64,000 bases of DNA from Enoplolaimus lenunculus (Eukaryota; Nematoda; Enoplea; Enoplida; Thoracostomopsidae), in assembly GCA_030248215.1 (NCBI GenBank), contig JASANG010003656.1, positions 248,001-312,000 on the forward strand, in the 5' to 3' direction. The translations under genes were made by a program, and so were the position numbers. The notes under the pieces were generated by a model, which worked only from the letters and a program-made list of their open reading frames with translations, was not told the origin of the DNA and searched no databases. Each line of letters opens with the position of its first letter. Position 1 is the stretch's first letter. Shown in pieces: positions 1 to 12,106 of this stretch.

Positions 1-639
1 GAAACTGTCGTCTGTTTTCGCCTGCTTTTCTTGACATTCTCGCCTGCTTTTCTTGACATTCAAAACATAAAACAAATTACAAGCACAACATAGCAACACC
101 TAAAACCAGCTCAAATTTCAAAAACCCCATTTCAACTGTAACACTTTCATTACGTACGTACTGTAATAATGATATGACGTAAACTTTATAACATAACATC
201 AGTACGTACTGTTTTTTGTCATTACGGAAAACAATTAAATCTATTATAGCATTTTATTATAGCCAAATATTCTGTAATTAATTCATATTCGACAAAATAT
301 AATGAAGTGATTTAGGCTTATGTAAGTAGCAGACTACAAAAATTACTTGATATAGTCTCTCCTGTGTGCAATACTGCACATTTGTAACACTAGCTGTTAC
401 GATCTAACAACTTTTCAGTATAAACAACATAGTTGCCTGCTTAGAACATGTTAACTACAGATATGCTGCATATTCAAATACAAAACCATACTTGCGTTGC
501 GGATATCCTCAAGAATATGGGTTGTTGGGTTGATGCTACATTCAGCATTAATATTCATTGCGAATGTCTGCGAACTTGTGCTTACGCAAACTCTTTGTTG
601 ATTTTTATATCGTTGACAATTTTTAAAAAGCGGATTGCT
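1..639. other. Flank 3' of the nucleoredoxin-like gene
   Basis: AT-rich sequence downstream of the proposed stop of the minus-strand nucleoredoxin-like gene. After that stop the same minus-strand frame stays open for about 60 codons (to about 448). This could be chance, or a sign that the gene's last exon is arranged differently from my model. I see no RNA gene, transposon end or confident exon here. Confidence 0.4.
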
Positions 640-3600
640 TTATTTTCGCACAGCATTAAAAGTTACGTATGTCATTAATGCGCAACCACTTTCAGAAATA
701 ATTTTAACAGGTATTTTGGCTTTGCTAAATTGGTTTTCCTCATTGATGAAAAATCCACTTTCGACAAATCCAAATGTTCGACTTCTACACAAAACACCTC
801 TGTTTCAATATTGACAACTTCATTCTTTAAATTGGGCAACAATAAAAGACTCACGTACCTAGTATACCTAACTCTAGATCACATTTAACTGGATTTGAAT
901 AAAATTTTTAAACCGACGTTAACATCTTTGACCCGCTGTCTGTCACGACACAATCTACATTAGGTAAAAAACTAAATAACATTGAACGTTTTTGTATAAC
1001 ATTGCATTCGCAACCAATCGAATAAATTGACACGATTTGATCATAGCTGTCCGTCCAGCATGAACACAAGATGTTGAAAAAATGGATAAAATGACGTCTT
1101 TAAGTAAACACACCAAATGACAATCATACATCAATACATTTACTCGAATAATGGGTAAAATAACGTCTTTACATAAACACATCATATGACAATCACACAT
1201 CAATACATCTCATCGAATCTACACGGAAGGGTTCCAACACGTACTAAGTTTCATTGGGAACAGGAACAAGAAATCAAGTTTTCCGCAAATGCAGTAAGAG
1301 GAACCGCAATTTGAAATAAATTTTATTTATTAACAAGACTACACTGACTGCAACATTCATTTCGAAATAACAACTTTTCAAAAGAACATTTCTAAGCTAA
1401 ATTAATTGTATATAAATAATTTCCTACAAGACCATAAAAATCCGGATCCTGCGTCTTTAAATGCGAGAGCACGAACAGAAATCGAATTTTTGCAGGAATT
1501 CCAGTGAAACCATGCTTAGGATTAAAATATACACTCACCTGAAAACGAGATTCACTAAACGGCAATATCCAAAAAGGCATTTCCGAGGTGTGACATGAAA
1601 ACGCGCCCTCGTCTGCATCTAGACTGACAAATATAATTTCAGCCTGAACTACAGTGCCTGAAACCAAACAATGAATAGCATAATTAAAACATTGCAACTA
1701 AAAATGTTTTTAATCCGCGGTCTGTGAGTTTTGTCTTTGCTTTTTTATTAACTTATAAACGTCTAATAATAGCTTAAATATGTTCCATGGTGAACCGGAT
1801 ATCCGGCTCCGGCTCCGGCAAAAAATCGACATCCGACTCCGGCTCCGGGATTTTAACTTGCCGGATATTATTTTTAAAAACATCAAGAAATTTATACCAT
1901 TATTCGTATTCATGCCACGTACTATGATGATGATGATGATAGCCCTCTTTGAAGCTTCCTTCCTATATTTGGTATCCCAGATGCTTGGCGACGGCAACTG
2001 GGTCTGTCCACAGAGATTCTTCCGTTAGGTTTGTTGGTTTTGCTGCGCAGTTAAAGATATGGGCGGTATTATGTGGCCCGACGTTGCAATCTGGGCAGAC
2101 GTCGACGATCTGATTATTGATCCTTGCCAGGTACGAGTTCAGATGTCTGCTGTAGCCGGATCTTAGTTGTGCGAGGTGGGTTCTCACTTGGCGGGGCAGA
2201 GATTCTTCAGTTGAGCAGATCGGCGGAGGATATCCCCCCAGGACGAGATTCTGCTTATACCCGTGTTTTGCGCTCTCCACAGCAGAAGAATGGAGTGACT
2301 TAATCCCGGCCTTGAGATTTTCATGATCGAGACGACCTCCCGGGGGCAGCAGGTGAGTATATTCAGACGAACTGACTGACTTACTTTTGCATATTTTTTC
2401 TGCCACACATGTAATGTAAGTTTTTGCATGTGATTTGTAACAATAACGCTGAAAAAACAGCAGTACATTTCTTTTATTCCTAAGGCTAAGCCTAAATTCA
2501 GCGCAAAAATAAGTCTATAAATAAGTAACCAAAAATAATAGCTTGTTTCGAGCCAGGGATGGGTGGAGATCGGAAATGAAAAGCCTCGGTCTCTGTCAAC
2601 TTTTGGTCATCACCGAAAAATATAAAATTTTCAAGAAATTATTTTAGAGTCGGTTTCAAACCACCGAGACTCAGGAAACGGAGACTTTCAAATACCGAGA
2701 CTTGCTGAGACTGAGACCGAGACTCCCATTTCTGATCTTAGTCACCTTTGACTTACAGAAGACTGGATTCCCTTAAGGGGAACATGAGCCTAATGAATAT
2801 TGCAACTGAACGCAACGCTACAAAAACATAAAAAAGTATAATATGGGTCGTTGTTAAAGTGTTAAAAATACATCGTTGTGAGATGTTAAACTTTGTCACG
2901 TAAACACTTTGGGTACGTTAAACCACGGAAGGAAAATTTGTAAGCTACTATCAGATATCCGTATACTAGATTATCCGGCTCCGTCAGTTTTTGGTATCCG
3001 GTTGCACATTGGCATACACCTTTATGTAAACTGTATCAACTGTAGCTGAACCACTCATCATACAATAAGTAAGACACGCTTCTGATATAACACATGAGAG
3101 TTTAATGTTTCTGCAGGCGATGTGCCGTGGCTTGCGATAGCGTTTGGAGACGATGGGTGTCATGCCCTTTATCCAGCATTTGGTTCAAGGTACCGATTAG
3201 GAACCACTTTGCTAGGCATTAGAATTCGCTAGGCGTTAGTATTCAGTATTTTATGTTATTTTACTGTCAGATATCCATATCTGTCTTAAGTGAGACGTGT
3301 TTTTCGGTCGCAATTTTGAGAAAAGAGCTAAAACTTAAACGGTAAAGATGTATTACAATTTAATTTTCTTGAGCACAGCAATCAGACAAAATGACCGCAA
3401 AATACGTCTTTTTAGCTTGAAATCTACAAAGCCACTTTATGGTTTTATAGGTATACCAAGCTTGATAATCTGGGACTCATGTATAGATGTATATGTATAC
3501 ATATATATGTATATATATATATATGTATACATATATATGTATATATGTATATGTATATGCAGATGAAAAATGTATTTTAATAATGTATATATATATATAT

Positions 3601-3875
3601 AATATAGTGGATAGCGACAATTTCATAAGGAACACCATATCAACGAATATTCACAACTTACCGGAAGAATTCATCAGCTTTTGGTTTTTGGCAGCTGTGT
3701 AAAACTTGAGCAAAGTCGACAGAAATAATTTAGAAGTTGTGCTCCATTCACCGGCAAAGTAGAACGCAGTGTACTTGCAGCGGCTAATAACATCTCTTAT
3801 TGAACAATGAGAGCCATCAGCAGATTTAAGAAGGACCTTGGAAGAACACTTAAGCAAATCAAGCAAAGTTATCAT
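640..3875 (-). CDS. Nucleoredoxin-like (tryparedoxin-fold) protein lacking redox cysteines
   Basis: Three exons on the minus strand: 3875-3662, 1657-1539 and 738-640 (stop included), 143 residues. Exon 1 starts at an ATG and ends in phase 1 at G/GTAAG. Exon 2 opens after TTTCAG with the two bases needed and ends at CAG/GTGAGT. Exon 3 is the least certain; its acceptor is ATGAG/GAA. The protein fits the thioredoxin-like family of NXN, NXNL1 and NXNL2. It has the strand YTAFYFAGEW at residues 35-44, then the strand EIIFVSLDADE, then EMPFWILPFSESRF, and in exon 3 the cis-proline segment KIPVKIISESG. NXNL2 is 156 residues, so the length is close. Where family members carry WCPPC, this protein reads W44-S-T-T-S48, so both redox cysteines are replaced by serine. 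In this family such members are thought to act as binding or signalling proteins, not as disulfide reductases. That is inference here. Intron 1 (1658-3661) is full of transposons. Confidence 0.68.
1090..1229. repeat. 70-bp tandem duplication in intron 2 of the nucleoredoxin-like gene
   Basis: Two diverged copies with a period of 70 bp. The shared pieces are ACGTCTTTA, AAACACA and TGACAATC followed by ACATCAATACAT. No coding potential is apparent. Confidence 0.6.
1921..2400 (-). mobile_element. 5'-truncated LINE fragment (end of ORF2)
   Basis: The minus strand encodes the C-terminal end of a non-LTR retrotransposon ORF2. The segment contains LPRQVRTHLAQLRSGYSRHL, then LARI, then VCPDC-N-VGPHNTAHIFNC, ending with a DPVAVAKHL-like segment and a stop at 1963-1965. 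The CxxC...H...C pattern and the 'LAQLRSG' wording are usual in Jockey- and I-like LINEs. The 3' end is a short ATC microsatellite tail at about 1922-1939. Only about 130 codons of ORF2 remain, so it is a dead-on-arrival copy. Confidence 0.8.
2554..2734. mobile_element. hAT-like family B MITE
   Basis: Begins CAGGGATGGGTGGAGATCGG and ends CCCATTTCTG. The interior is rich in CGAGAC/GTCTCGG, as in the copies at 45551, 46929 and 53079. The flanking 8-mers do not match. Confidence 0.6.
3479..3567. repeat. TA/TATG microsatellite
   Basis: Alternating ATGTATAC and ATATAT units about 90 bp long, self-complementary, in intron 1-proximal position just outside exon 1 of the nucleoredoxin-like gene (inside its first intron). 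Confidence 0.85.
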
Positions 3876-4919
3876 TGTAAAAGCAGTTACTTAATAACAG
3901 AAACGTCTGAAGTAATAAAAATTTGTCCGATGCAACATCAATCCATCATAACCAATGCTTAAACAGACTTGCTAAGAACTGTACTTCTACTTTGCTTCAC
4001 CCTGGCAAACATTTTTTGTTCTGTTCTGGATTATTCTGTTGAAAGGAACTTGTAAATACGTTGAATATTAATGGAGTTCAGTTCATTTACTTCCAAGAAA
4101 GGTATTTGCCAAAATTGCTTTCATTCATACTCCCACAACTTATTAACTAAACAATTTTAACCGAAACGTTTCATGCAACAAAACATCTTGAGATAACAGT
4201 CAATAAGTTGGGTAGCAAACACTATTTTCGTGAAACATTTTCTTAGGTCACGTAATATTCAGTTATCTATAATTCAAAATAAACTCAAATGTTCAACGTT
4301 CCAAATACCGTGCGGTTTTGGTTCATGTACAAGCGATCATACAAAGCGCTTCAGTGCTAAACACCCGTGTCAGCCTTAATATCAGTTATTTTTACTCATT
4401 ACCAAAAGGCTTTGTGCTATTTTCTTATACCAACAAGACATTTCTTATATCAGACATATACCCATCACAAGGCATCGGTTCGGAGGATCGGACGTTGGCT
4501 GAACTTTGTCCGCTTATAGCCACAGGGACACCTTCTCTGCAATAAAATTTTCAGCAAGAGCGGCGAAACGGTACACTATGGTGCGTAACCCAGCCCTAAA
4601 AGTGGTCGAGGAACACATATTTTAAAGTATGTAAAAATATTTTTATATGCGAATTAGGAGGGCTAATAAGAGTGGAGCGCGTCAAAACTTCTCTTTATTG
4701 CCGTCACGAGTTTCAATCGGGCGTAGTCACATTGTAATTTTGGAATAATGTAACCACAAGTAATGCTCTTAGTAGTCTGCGAGCGACATAGCGAGTGAAA
4801 AAACGGCATCCACTTGCCATGTAGTTAGTCAGAAACTTTCGCAAGTCTTTGACACCATCTGCATTTCTTTTGCACAAATTCGGTATGAAATTTTAACTTG
4901 GAGCGTGTGTTCATGTGAG

Positions 4920-5130
4920 TAAATGTTGTAAGGTTGCGCTGTTTTATGGTCAATGTATGTAAGTGTTATGTTAGTGCGAAGTATTTGAAACAATTGACCA
5001 TGGTTGGATTCGAACCAGGGATCTTTGGCTAACAGGGAAGACGCTCTTACCAAATTAGCTATAGCGGAACTGCTTCAACGACTTGTGCTTGTACTGCGTA
5101 ACTACTATGCAGTGTAATTACGTGTTGACT
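4920..5130 (-). mobile_element. tRNA-derived SINE, copy 1
   Basis: The minus strand carries an A box-like TAGCTAATTTGGTAAGAGCG and a perfect B box, GGTTCGAATCC, at 5065-4990. These are followed by a body shared with copy 2 (ATTGACCATA reading outward, then TTACATACATTG). The acceptor arm does not pair, so it is not a functional tRNA gene. Confidence 0.7.
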
Positions 5131-5265
5131 TTTTATGTGGATTTTAGATTAAGGGATTCCAACGCACAATACCCGACATCTTCCTTTTCGAGGTCGTTCC
5201 CTGACCGTCATATCTTTTTATTTGCTCACACCGCAACTGTATGGCCTTGCAGTCCATCGTGGTCA

Positions 5266-5465
5266 CAATGTAAGGTTGCGAGGTCTCATGGGCAATGTAT
5301 GTAAGTGTTTGTGAAGTAGTTGAAACAATTGACCATGGCTGGATTAGAACTAACGACCTTTGGCTAACCAAGCCAACGCTCTTACCAACTGAGCTATTGC
5401 GGTACTGCTTCAACTACTTGTGCTAGTTATTATATGGTTGTTTACTACGCTGTGTACTATCGCCT
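5266..5465 (-). mobile_element. tRNA-derived SINE, copy 2
   Basis: Second copy of the SINE at 4920, in the same orientation. The A box TAGCTCAGTTGGTAAGAGCG is good; the B box is decayed to AGTTCTAATCC. Body and flanks align with copy 1 over about 180 bp. Confidence 0.7.
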
Positions 5466-6130
5466 TCGAGCACTTTTGGTTTTTACAGCACCACTTTCCG
5501 TTCCAATACATTTCATGATATTCAGCAAACTAGCTATGTTGTTTACTATATATGTTTGATAGTACAACAGCTCTCGGATGAAACTATGCTAGGTTGGCAC
5601 CAGACGCCTATGATACATGTCTCACATGTATTAGCTTATTGTCAAAAGCAAAATAACTTATTTATAACGTATGGCTTATTGCAAAGCTGCAAAATTTAGT
5701 TCGCTAGCGCAACCCTGTCATTAGTAACAACAATGGCTATAAAACCAGCCATTATATAACTAAATTTTCCTCTCCAACAATCTTTGAACGATTTCTGCAA
5801 CTCAACAAAGCTACATTGAGATTGGAACTTTGATAAATATTTTGTTTGAACGGCGTACAACAACAGTATGCATTTACTGGCCCATTTACCTTAAGCCTTT
5901 TAAAGCTTCCGCGTGAGAACGCCCAACACAAAACCTTCAACTAAACCTAAGAATAAACTTAGCCTTATAAAGCATATATATTTTATTATATTTGACCTGC
6001 AAAAATTGGTACGCCACTCGAATTAACATGGGCCGGAACTACGTGGTAGCAAACTTTTCCCCTGTGTTCTTTGAAGTTTTATAATATAAAACACCGTGGC
6101 TTCCAAATTGCAAAAAAGTAGAGCATTACT

Positions 6131-7211
6131 GCTGCAAATACTGAGCAAGAATAAAAAATACCGAAGCGGTGATCAAAAATACTTGTTACCGTGTCATTTT
6201 TAGAAGTCTACCAGAGCCGGTCGATAATTTACGGAAGCCGGACCTCCGGTTGTACCCTTATTTTCGTGTTTTGTAGATCCTCACTTTCCACAGAAGCTAA
6301 ATTCGCCTTCAATGATTTAGTAAATTTCGAAGAGAATCTTAGTTAAGACGACCATTCTAGTTTTGTTCGAAATAGTCCGAAAATTCGCCTCGGAACCTGA
6401 GAACCTGAGTTATAAATCCGGTACGCTGCAAATACTGAGCAAGAATAAAAAATACCGAAGCGGTGATCAAAAATACTTGTTACCGTGTCATTTTTAGAAG
6501 TCTACCAGAGCCGGTCGATAATTTACGGAAGCCGGACCTCCGGTTGTACCCTTATTTTCGTGTTTTGTAGATCCTCACTTTCCACAGAAGCTAAATTCGC
6601 CTTCAATGATTTAGTAAATTTTGAAGAGAATCTTAGTTAAGACGACCATTCTAGTTTTGTTCGAAATAGTCCGAAAATTCGCCTCGGAACCTGAGAACCT
6701 GAGTTATAAATCCGGTACGCTGCAAATACTGAGCAAGAATAAAAAATACCGAAGCGGTGATCAAAAATACTTGTTACCGTGTCATTTTTAGAAGTCTACC
6801 AGAGCCGGTCGATAATTTACGGAAGCCGGACCTCCGGTTGTACCCTTATTTTCGTGTTTTGTAGATCCTCACTTTCCACAGAAGCTAAATTCGCCTTCAA
6901 TGATTTAGTAAATTTCGGAGAGAATCTTAGTTAAGACGACCATTCTAGTTTTGTTCGAAATAGTCCGAAAATTCGCCACGGAACCTGAGAACCTGAGTTA
7001 TAAATCCGGTACCGGAAAACAAAAACTCTTGTTACACAAAAATCCATGCTACAGCTAATATTAGATAAAGAAGTTAGAAAAATATGCCATTTTTAAATTT
7101 TCGAATGAGAAAATGTTTCAATACCGAAAATACCGGAAGATTTCGATGAAAAATATTGGATTTATTACCACAACTGGATAATCAAAAATAACGGATTTCG
7201 GTTGCACCCTG
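6131..7211. mobile_element. Family A hAT-like element with a 294-bp segment triplicated
   Basis: Three head-to-tail copies of 294 bp (6131-6424, 6425-6718, 6719-7012), nearly identical. They begin GCTGCAAATACTGAGC and end AAATCCGGTAC. The unit carries the same interior as the family A element at 50106-50895 (TTTCCACAGAAG, then AAATTCGCCTTCAATG). The right terminus is GGTTGCACCCTG at 7200-7211. I could not find a left terminus. Confidence 0.75.
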
Positions 7212-7691
7212 CCCCAAGGTTAAACGCACAAACTCACTGAACGGTATACAAGTTTTGCAAAAATACGAATTATTTCATTAACAAATTTACCGGAATCTCT
7301 ATACCCAAAGACCGACGTTCTACAAGAGCCGATCTCTGCTTGTACCCTGATAAAAATAGTAACGCAATCTGATTTAATATTTTATTTACAGCACTAGACA
7401 ATGCACCAGTTAATAAAAACGACGACTTACTAATAAAGTGGAAAATTACAGAACAAGGGAAATGTATGATTCATATCCGGTGCCTACCGATACTGAACAT
7501 ACTATTCAGTAAACAGATGCAGGATATCAAATGTTCAAAAAACAGATCAACTCAACTGTCTATCAAAACCTAACACAACGGAACGGTAATAAATGCAGCA
7601 ATCGCATAACCTATACGATCGAACTACGATTCACAACATATCAATTATCAGCATTTTTATGTAAAGTATTAGCATGGTTAATATATTGGAT

Positions 7692-10600
7692 TTAAAGCAA
7701 TGATTCTTTATGCCCATTATCTTTCGTTCGGTTTGTAAACACAGGAAACCATTTCGGCAGCTTAAGCGGTGCTCGCCCCGAGCTACTACTCGTACCTTGT
7801 CGATGACGTGCAATCAAACTTTTCATTACTGGCTGCCGCGGTACGTTAGACTCATCATCATAACTGCTAGCAATGCTTGTTGGACGACAATCCATTCCAA
7901 TTTTTCCATAGTTAGCTGGGTTTACACCAAGCATTTTATAGCCAACTTTACCATCACGACTCGAGTTTTCAAATTCCATCTGTTTGTTGTTAGTTAGATT
8001 GGACATTTGGTGCGAAGTAAGATTTCTTGCTAGTAACGTCTCCGCGTCACCCGTATCTTCGTTTTTCAGAGAAAGGGTACGTAAGTCATTGTGATTTTTG
8101 CGAAAACTAAAATTACAATACTTCTCTGTTGCGATAACCAAACAATAAAACAAACTAGGATAATTTAGGCATCACATACCAAACAAAAATCAACAGACTC
8201 AGTTCAAGTCTTCGGGTGGAAAATTACATCCACTTTTTCAGCTGGGCAGAAACTACTACAACTGCTTGAGGCAAATATTAACTCTAAATGTCTACTGTTC
8301 AATTTTATTATTATCTCACAAGAACACCGTCAGATACAATTGAGACTTTAGCAACGTGGGAGATATTGGTTTGTTTACTATAGTCTTTAGCTTCTAAGAC
8401 AGAAACGAAAACATTATAATTTTGACGCGTCAGATTAGAAGAAAGTTTAGACTTGCTTCGCATCGAAAGATGCTTTCGACATAATGGTTCAGGCGTGCAA
8501 TTTTATAGATATTGAGCAGCTCATACAAGCGTATTGTATTACTAATGAACAAAGTGCTCTCGAGGGTCTGCTTCCAACACTATCAACTTCAAAGTTTCCT
8601 TCTAACCTAATGTTTCTTATACTCCGTCTTCAATATTTTGAACCTTCACATTCAGGTTTCTAAAGAATGAAACAAATTATAAAACAAAACTTACTTTCTA
8701 ATGACTTTATTCAAGATCATATAATATTCCTGGTACTCCTTTTCTCCAAAAGACTAAAATAACCTTATGTGGCACAGTACTTAGAAAAACCTTTGAAATC
8801 CGCAGTGAGTTTTTTAATTCAAGCGGTTTTTTAACAATAATTTGTTGAGCTTTTCAAACAGTATGTTCAATTAGGTTAAAATAAAAAAATAAGCTTTTTG
8901 ACGTCTGGCCAGTTTATACGTCAAATAAGGCCACACGACAAGGAAAGCAACAAAATATGTATTTCCTGGTGGAGTTATAGAACTTCAGTGTTTTTCAAAA
9001 AATTAAACCAACATTACAACCTTTATTTCACATGCAACCTATGGGCACTTACGAAATTAAAGTTGCATGGTATGCGGTAAAATTAAAGGCAATATTGATA
9101 AAGAACTTGCTCAATGCTCATGTATACACATACCTCTTGTTGATACCTGGCAATATCGTATAAATTTCCCAGAATTTTTAATTCAGCATCAGTGATCTCA
9201 TCTAATACAGAACGACGAACACACGTCAAACGCGTCAGAAAACAATACAAATGTTCGCGCGGAAGTCGTCTAATTGGAGATTGTGACTGCTGCAACTCGA
9301 CATCTGAATGTAAATAAGCACCAGTGTAGGGTGCAACCGGGATACTAAACAGCGAAGCCAAATGTCACAATTTCCAGCTCCCAGAGTGACAGAATACCGA
9401 TCCAAATCCAGTTACAGTTGCGATTCCGATTGCAGGTAAAATCGGAATCATAATTATTTTACATCGTTTCTAACCTGTATTATGTGCACCTATGTGCCAA
9501 ATTTGCCTGTAATTCTGATAAGTTTCCTAACAACCGACGCATATATCAGTTCTCTGAGCTCATTTCCTATACAGGCATGAAATTACAACAGATATATTGA
9601 CCTGGCGCATAATTACACGCTATAAGACTCAGTATCCAAAAAGTATGAGCTATGAAAATTCCTAGTTCCGATTCCGACATAAATTTCCTGTTCCAATTTA
9701 ATATACATTCTTGGTCCTGATTCCCGTATAATCCTTTTCTATTTTATACCCTGGCAGCTGCAGAAAGTGACGGAGCCGGGTATTTAACTCGAATTTCGAA
9801 AATCAAAAAGTTGATAACGCTAATTTAGTATTATTATCTAATTTCTCGTTATAATTTTGAGGTTCCTGATATATTAATTTCAGTTTATTTCAAAGAAAAA
9901 CCACTGACAAATATTGTGATTTTGGCACTCAACTCAATATCGGCGTAATATTGCGTTTCATCCTACTTTTAACACTAAATATCGGTATTATAAAATACCG
10001 GAGCCGGACGTCAATTTTCTGTTGGAGAGAGATATCTGGTTGAACCCTAACGTACGCCACAAAAACTTACAGTATTTAAACAATATTTTGGGTACTTAAT
10101 CTTGAGAACAATCTTAGAATGACGCATGTACTCTATCTAACAGCAAGGTTACAAGTATTTGTATTAAACATCAATTTCACAGAATGTTGATCACCACCTA
10201 GTCAAAATTACTTACCCATTAATTTGACATCGTCGATTGCCTTAAAACGATAGTAGTTTGCTGCACCTATAACAACGCGATAAATTAAATTGCTCTAATT
10301 TTACAAACCAGGAATATGCGAACATTAAGCTGTTTAAAACTAAAAGTTATATATACCTAATTTTTTAACACACACATAAAAATATAATTTTGTCTTTACG
10401 CGAAAAATAACCTTCATAAATTATCGACGCTATAACGTGGCTAAGTTGGCATCGCTAATTTTCTTCAATAAAAATATATACCAGGTGTCATAAAATTAAC
10501 TAATTGGGGCTCGACCAACATTTGACTCGCTGTTTGAATTTGTGCCAAAATTTGTTCTCGATATGACTAAAATAAAAAGTACAAAGCATAATACAGTCGA

Positions 10601-11266
10601 TTAAAAGTGACCAGGTACCAAAATCGCACCAACGGTAACAGCTAGACTCACTATAACATCCCTATGTTGTGTGCACCCTTCAGTCAATCACTCCTGTGCC
10701 TAAAACTTTTGTTTAGATAAAGCTGAGATATTGGTTACTTGGTGAAAACATCAGCAATATATAAATGTTGACTTTCACAGATCTTGTTCTGACTTTACAA
10801 GACATACGCAGCAATACTATGATACAAAGTTTCATTTACTCATAGGCTAGTTTATCAATATTAACCTTTTTTGCACCTTGACCAATAGGAGCGTGAAATC
10901 CTTTCTTGGCTGCCCAAGCAAATCTCATGATTTGACGCTTTGCGAAGATAAACAGCAGAACGAATATCTGCAAATTGAAAAAATGTACACAAATACATAC
11001 TAACGTACTAAAGTTCAAACATAAACAGATGTGCAGTATATACATATAAACGTACCGACATATATACTACGTAAATATATTTTGGTCACAAGTTGGAATT
11101 AAAACTCAATCCAATAATGTTTCGTTTACTCTGTCTCTCTAAGTATTGCGATACCATTACTACAGAATACTATCTACGTTATAAACTTTTATGTCAAACT
11201 AACCTGGAACCCAATCGCAATCAGATACACCACAGTGATCCCTGACAATTCGTGCGTATTACTCAT
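7692..11266 (-). CDS. C1orf43: C1orf43 orthologue (single-pass membrane protein)
   Basis: Seven exons on the minus strand: 11266-11204, 10967-10866, 10566-10482, 10266-10216, 9303-9134, 8753-8695 and 8106-7692 (stop included). All junctions are GT/AG with matching phase and give 314 residues. The N-terminus is one membrane segment (about residues 9-29) followed by FAKRQIMRFAWAAKKG, nearly the human FVKRQIMRFAMKSRRG. Later matches to human C1orf43 are LVEPQLVNF (YEPQLL), NYYRFKAIDDVKLM (NYLYRMKALDAI), ELKILGNLYDIARY (DTLLDGYETARY) and FGEKEYQEYYMILNKVI (FGQNEYLRYQEALSELATAV). The human protein is 253 residues; the extra length is in the low-complexity C-terminal tail. Human C1orf43 has been tied to Golgi/mitochondrial membranes and phagocytosis regulation, but its molecular role is unsettled. 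Intron 4 contains a family A transposon. The start codon is the only Met ahead of the membrane segment. Confidence 0.93.
9327..10049. mobile_element. Family A hAT-like element in C1orf43 intron 4
   Basis: Left end TAGGGTGCAACCGGGATA and right end ATCTGGTTGAACCCTA are inverted, diverged copies of each other. The element lies only 24 bp upstream of exon 5 (in transcription sense), so it sits close to the branch-point region. No target duplication is visible. Confidence 0.55.
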
Positions 11267-12106
11267 TGCGAAAACTATACAACACTGGAAACGTTAGAAC
11301 TACTCACAGTATGCAAGTACAGTAATGCAGGTAGCATTTTTCGTGTACCCTGCCTGAGTGCTCAGCTTATGATTTTTCGCTTTATACTTTTTAGCTGGAA
11401 TACACAGCATCAAAATATACGTACTCATTTGAGGTGTTTTCTGCACTGTTGTTTAGATTTTTCTGAATGGTCATAATAAACCTTAAACACTACAAATTAC
11501 GTAAATATTTAAAATCGAGACTAAATATTCGAAGTCGAGACTATGAAATGAAGTTTAATTTTAATCAATTATGTTTTTGTTTGCCTTGGATCCGGTGTCA
11601 CATCCTAACCGCTAAACATGTCTACTACTAAATACAGTATGTCGGTGTCGGGTGGGCCCCTAGTGTGCACTCTATGACACACTGGTGCCCACCCCCGGCG
11701 TCCCTTGAGCTCCAAGCTGTGTCGTATCTTTGGCGTGACATCTCATATGTCTCTTAGAACTTATGTTCCCGGCCAATTTCACTTATGTCATTTGCGTGCA
11801 TTATTACATATATTTCATATTGTGTTTACAGGTGCCAATTCTTTCCCTTTTGAACCTTTTGTACCAATTCCTACATGGCATATTTCTTGTGATCTTGTAT
11901 ATGCTTATTTTCATGTTTTCAGGAGTCCCTTTCCCATTTCCATCTAAATTCCATGTGTTCACTCCATTTCGTACCTCCGTTTCTGAAAAATGATGCATAG
12001 AGAAGCAATAAGCTCATGCTGATGCTGCACGTCTATAAAAATCACTGCTGCATATGTAGTGCTTTCATATGCAGCAGCAGTAAAAACATGGAACACCGAG
12101 ATGCGC

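Larger units (their letters stand above)
1786..3011. mobile_element. hAT-like family A element, interrupted
   Basis: The left end reads CATGGTGAACCGGATATC. The right end (2993-3011) is its diverged inverted copy, finishing GGTTGCACATTG. Subterminal runs of CCGGCTCCGG are typical of family A. The 8-bp flanks do not match, so the two ends may belong to separate insertions. A LINE fragment (about 1921-2400) and a family B MITE (2554-2734) lie between the ends. Confidence 0.5.
3876..7691. other. Intergenic stretch rich in SINEs and family A repeats
   Basis: Lies between the start of the nucleoredoxin-like gene and the stop of C1orf43. It holds two SINE copies (4920-5130, 5266-5465), a triplicated family A segment (6131-7012) with a family A terminus at 7211, and another family A-like end at about 7343. 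The promoter of the nucleoredoxin-like gene should lie just right of 3875, but I see no distinctive motif there. Confidence 0.6.

Noticed and set aside
1455-1538. Unspliced extension of exon 2 of the nucleoredoxin-like gene (containing KHGFTGIP)
   Set aside because: The wording resembles the cis-Pro region, but a consensus CAG/GTGAGT donor ends exon 2. A later segment (KIPVKIISESG) fits the family spacing better, and reading through soon leaves the family pattern.
4990-5065. A functional tRNA gene (anticodon arm reading CTGTTAG)
   Set aside because: A and B boxes are good, but the acceptor stem does not pair and the whole unit repeats with its body at 5266. It is a SINE.
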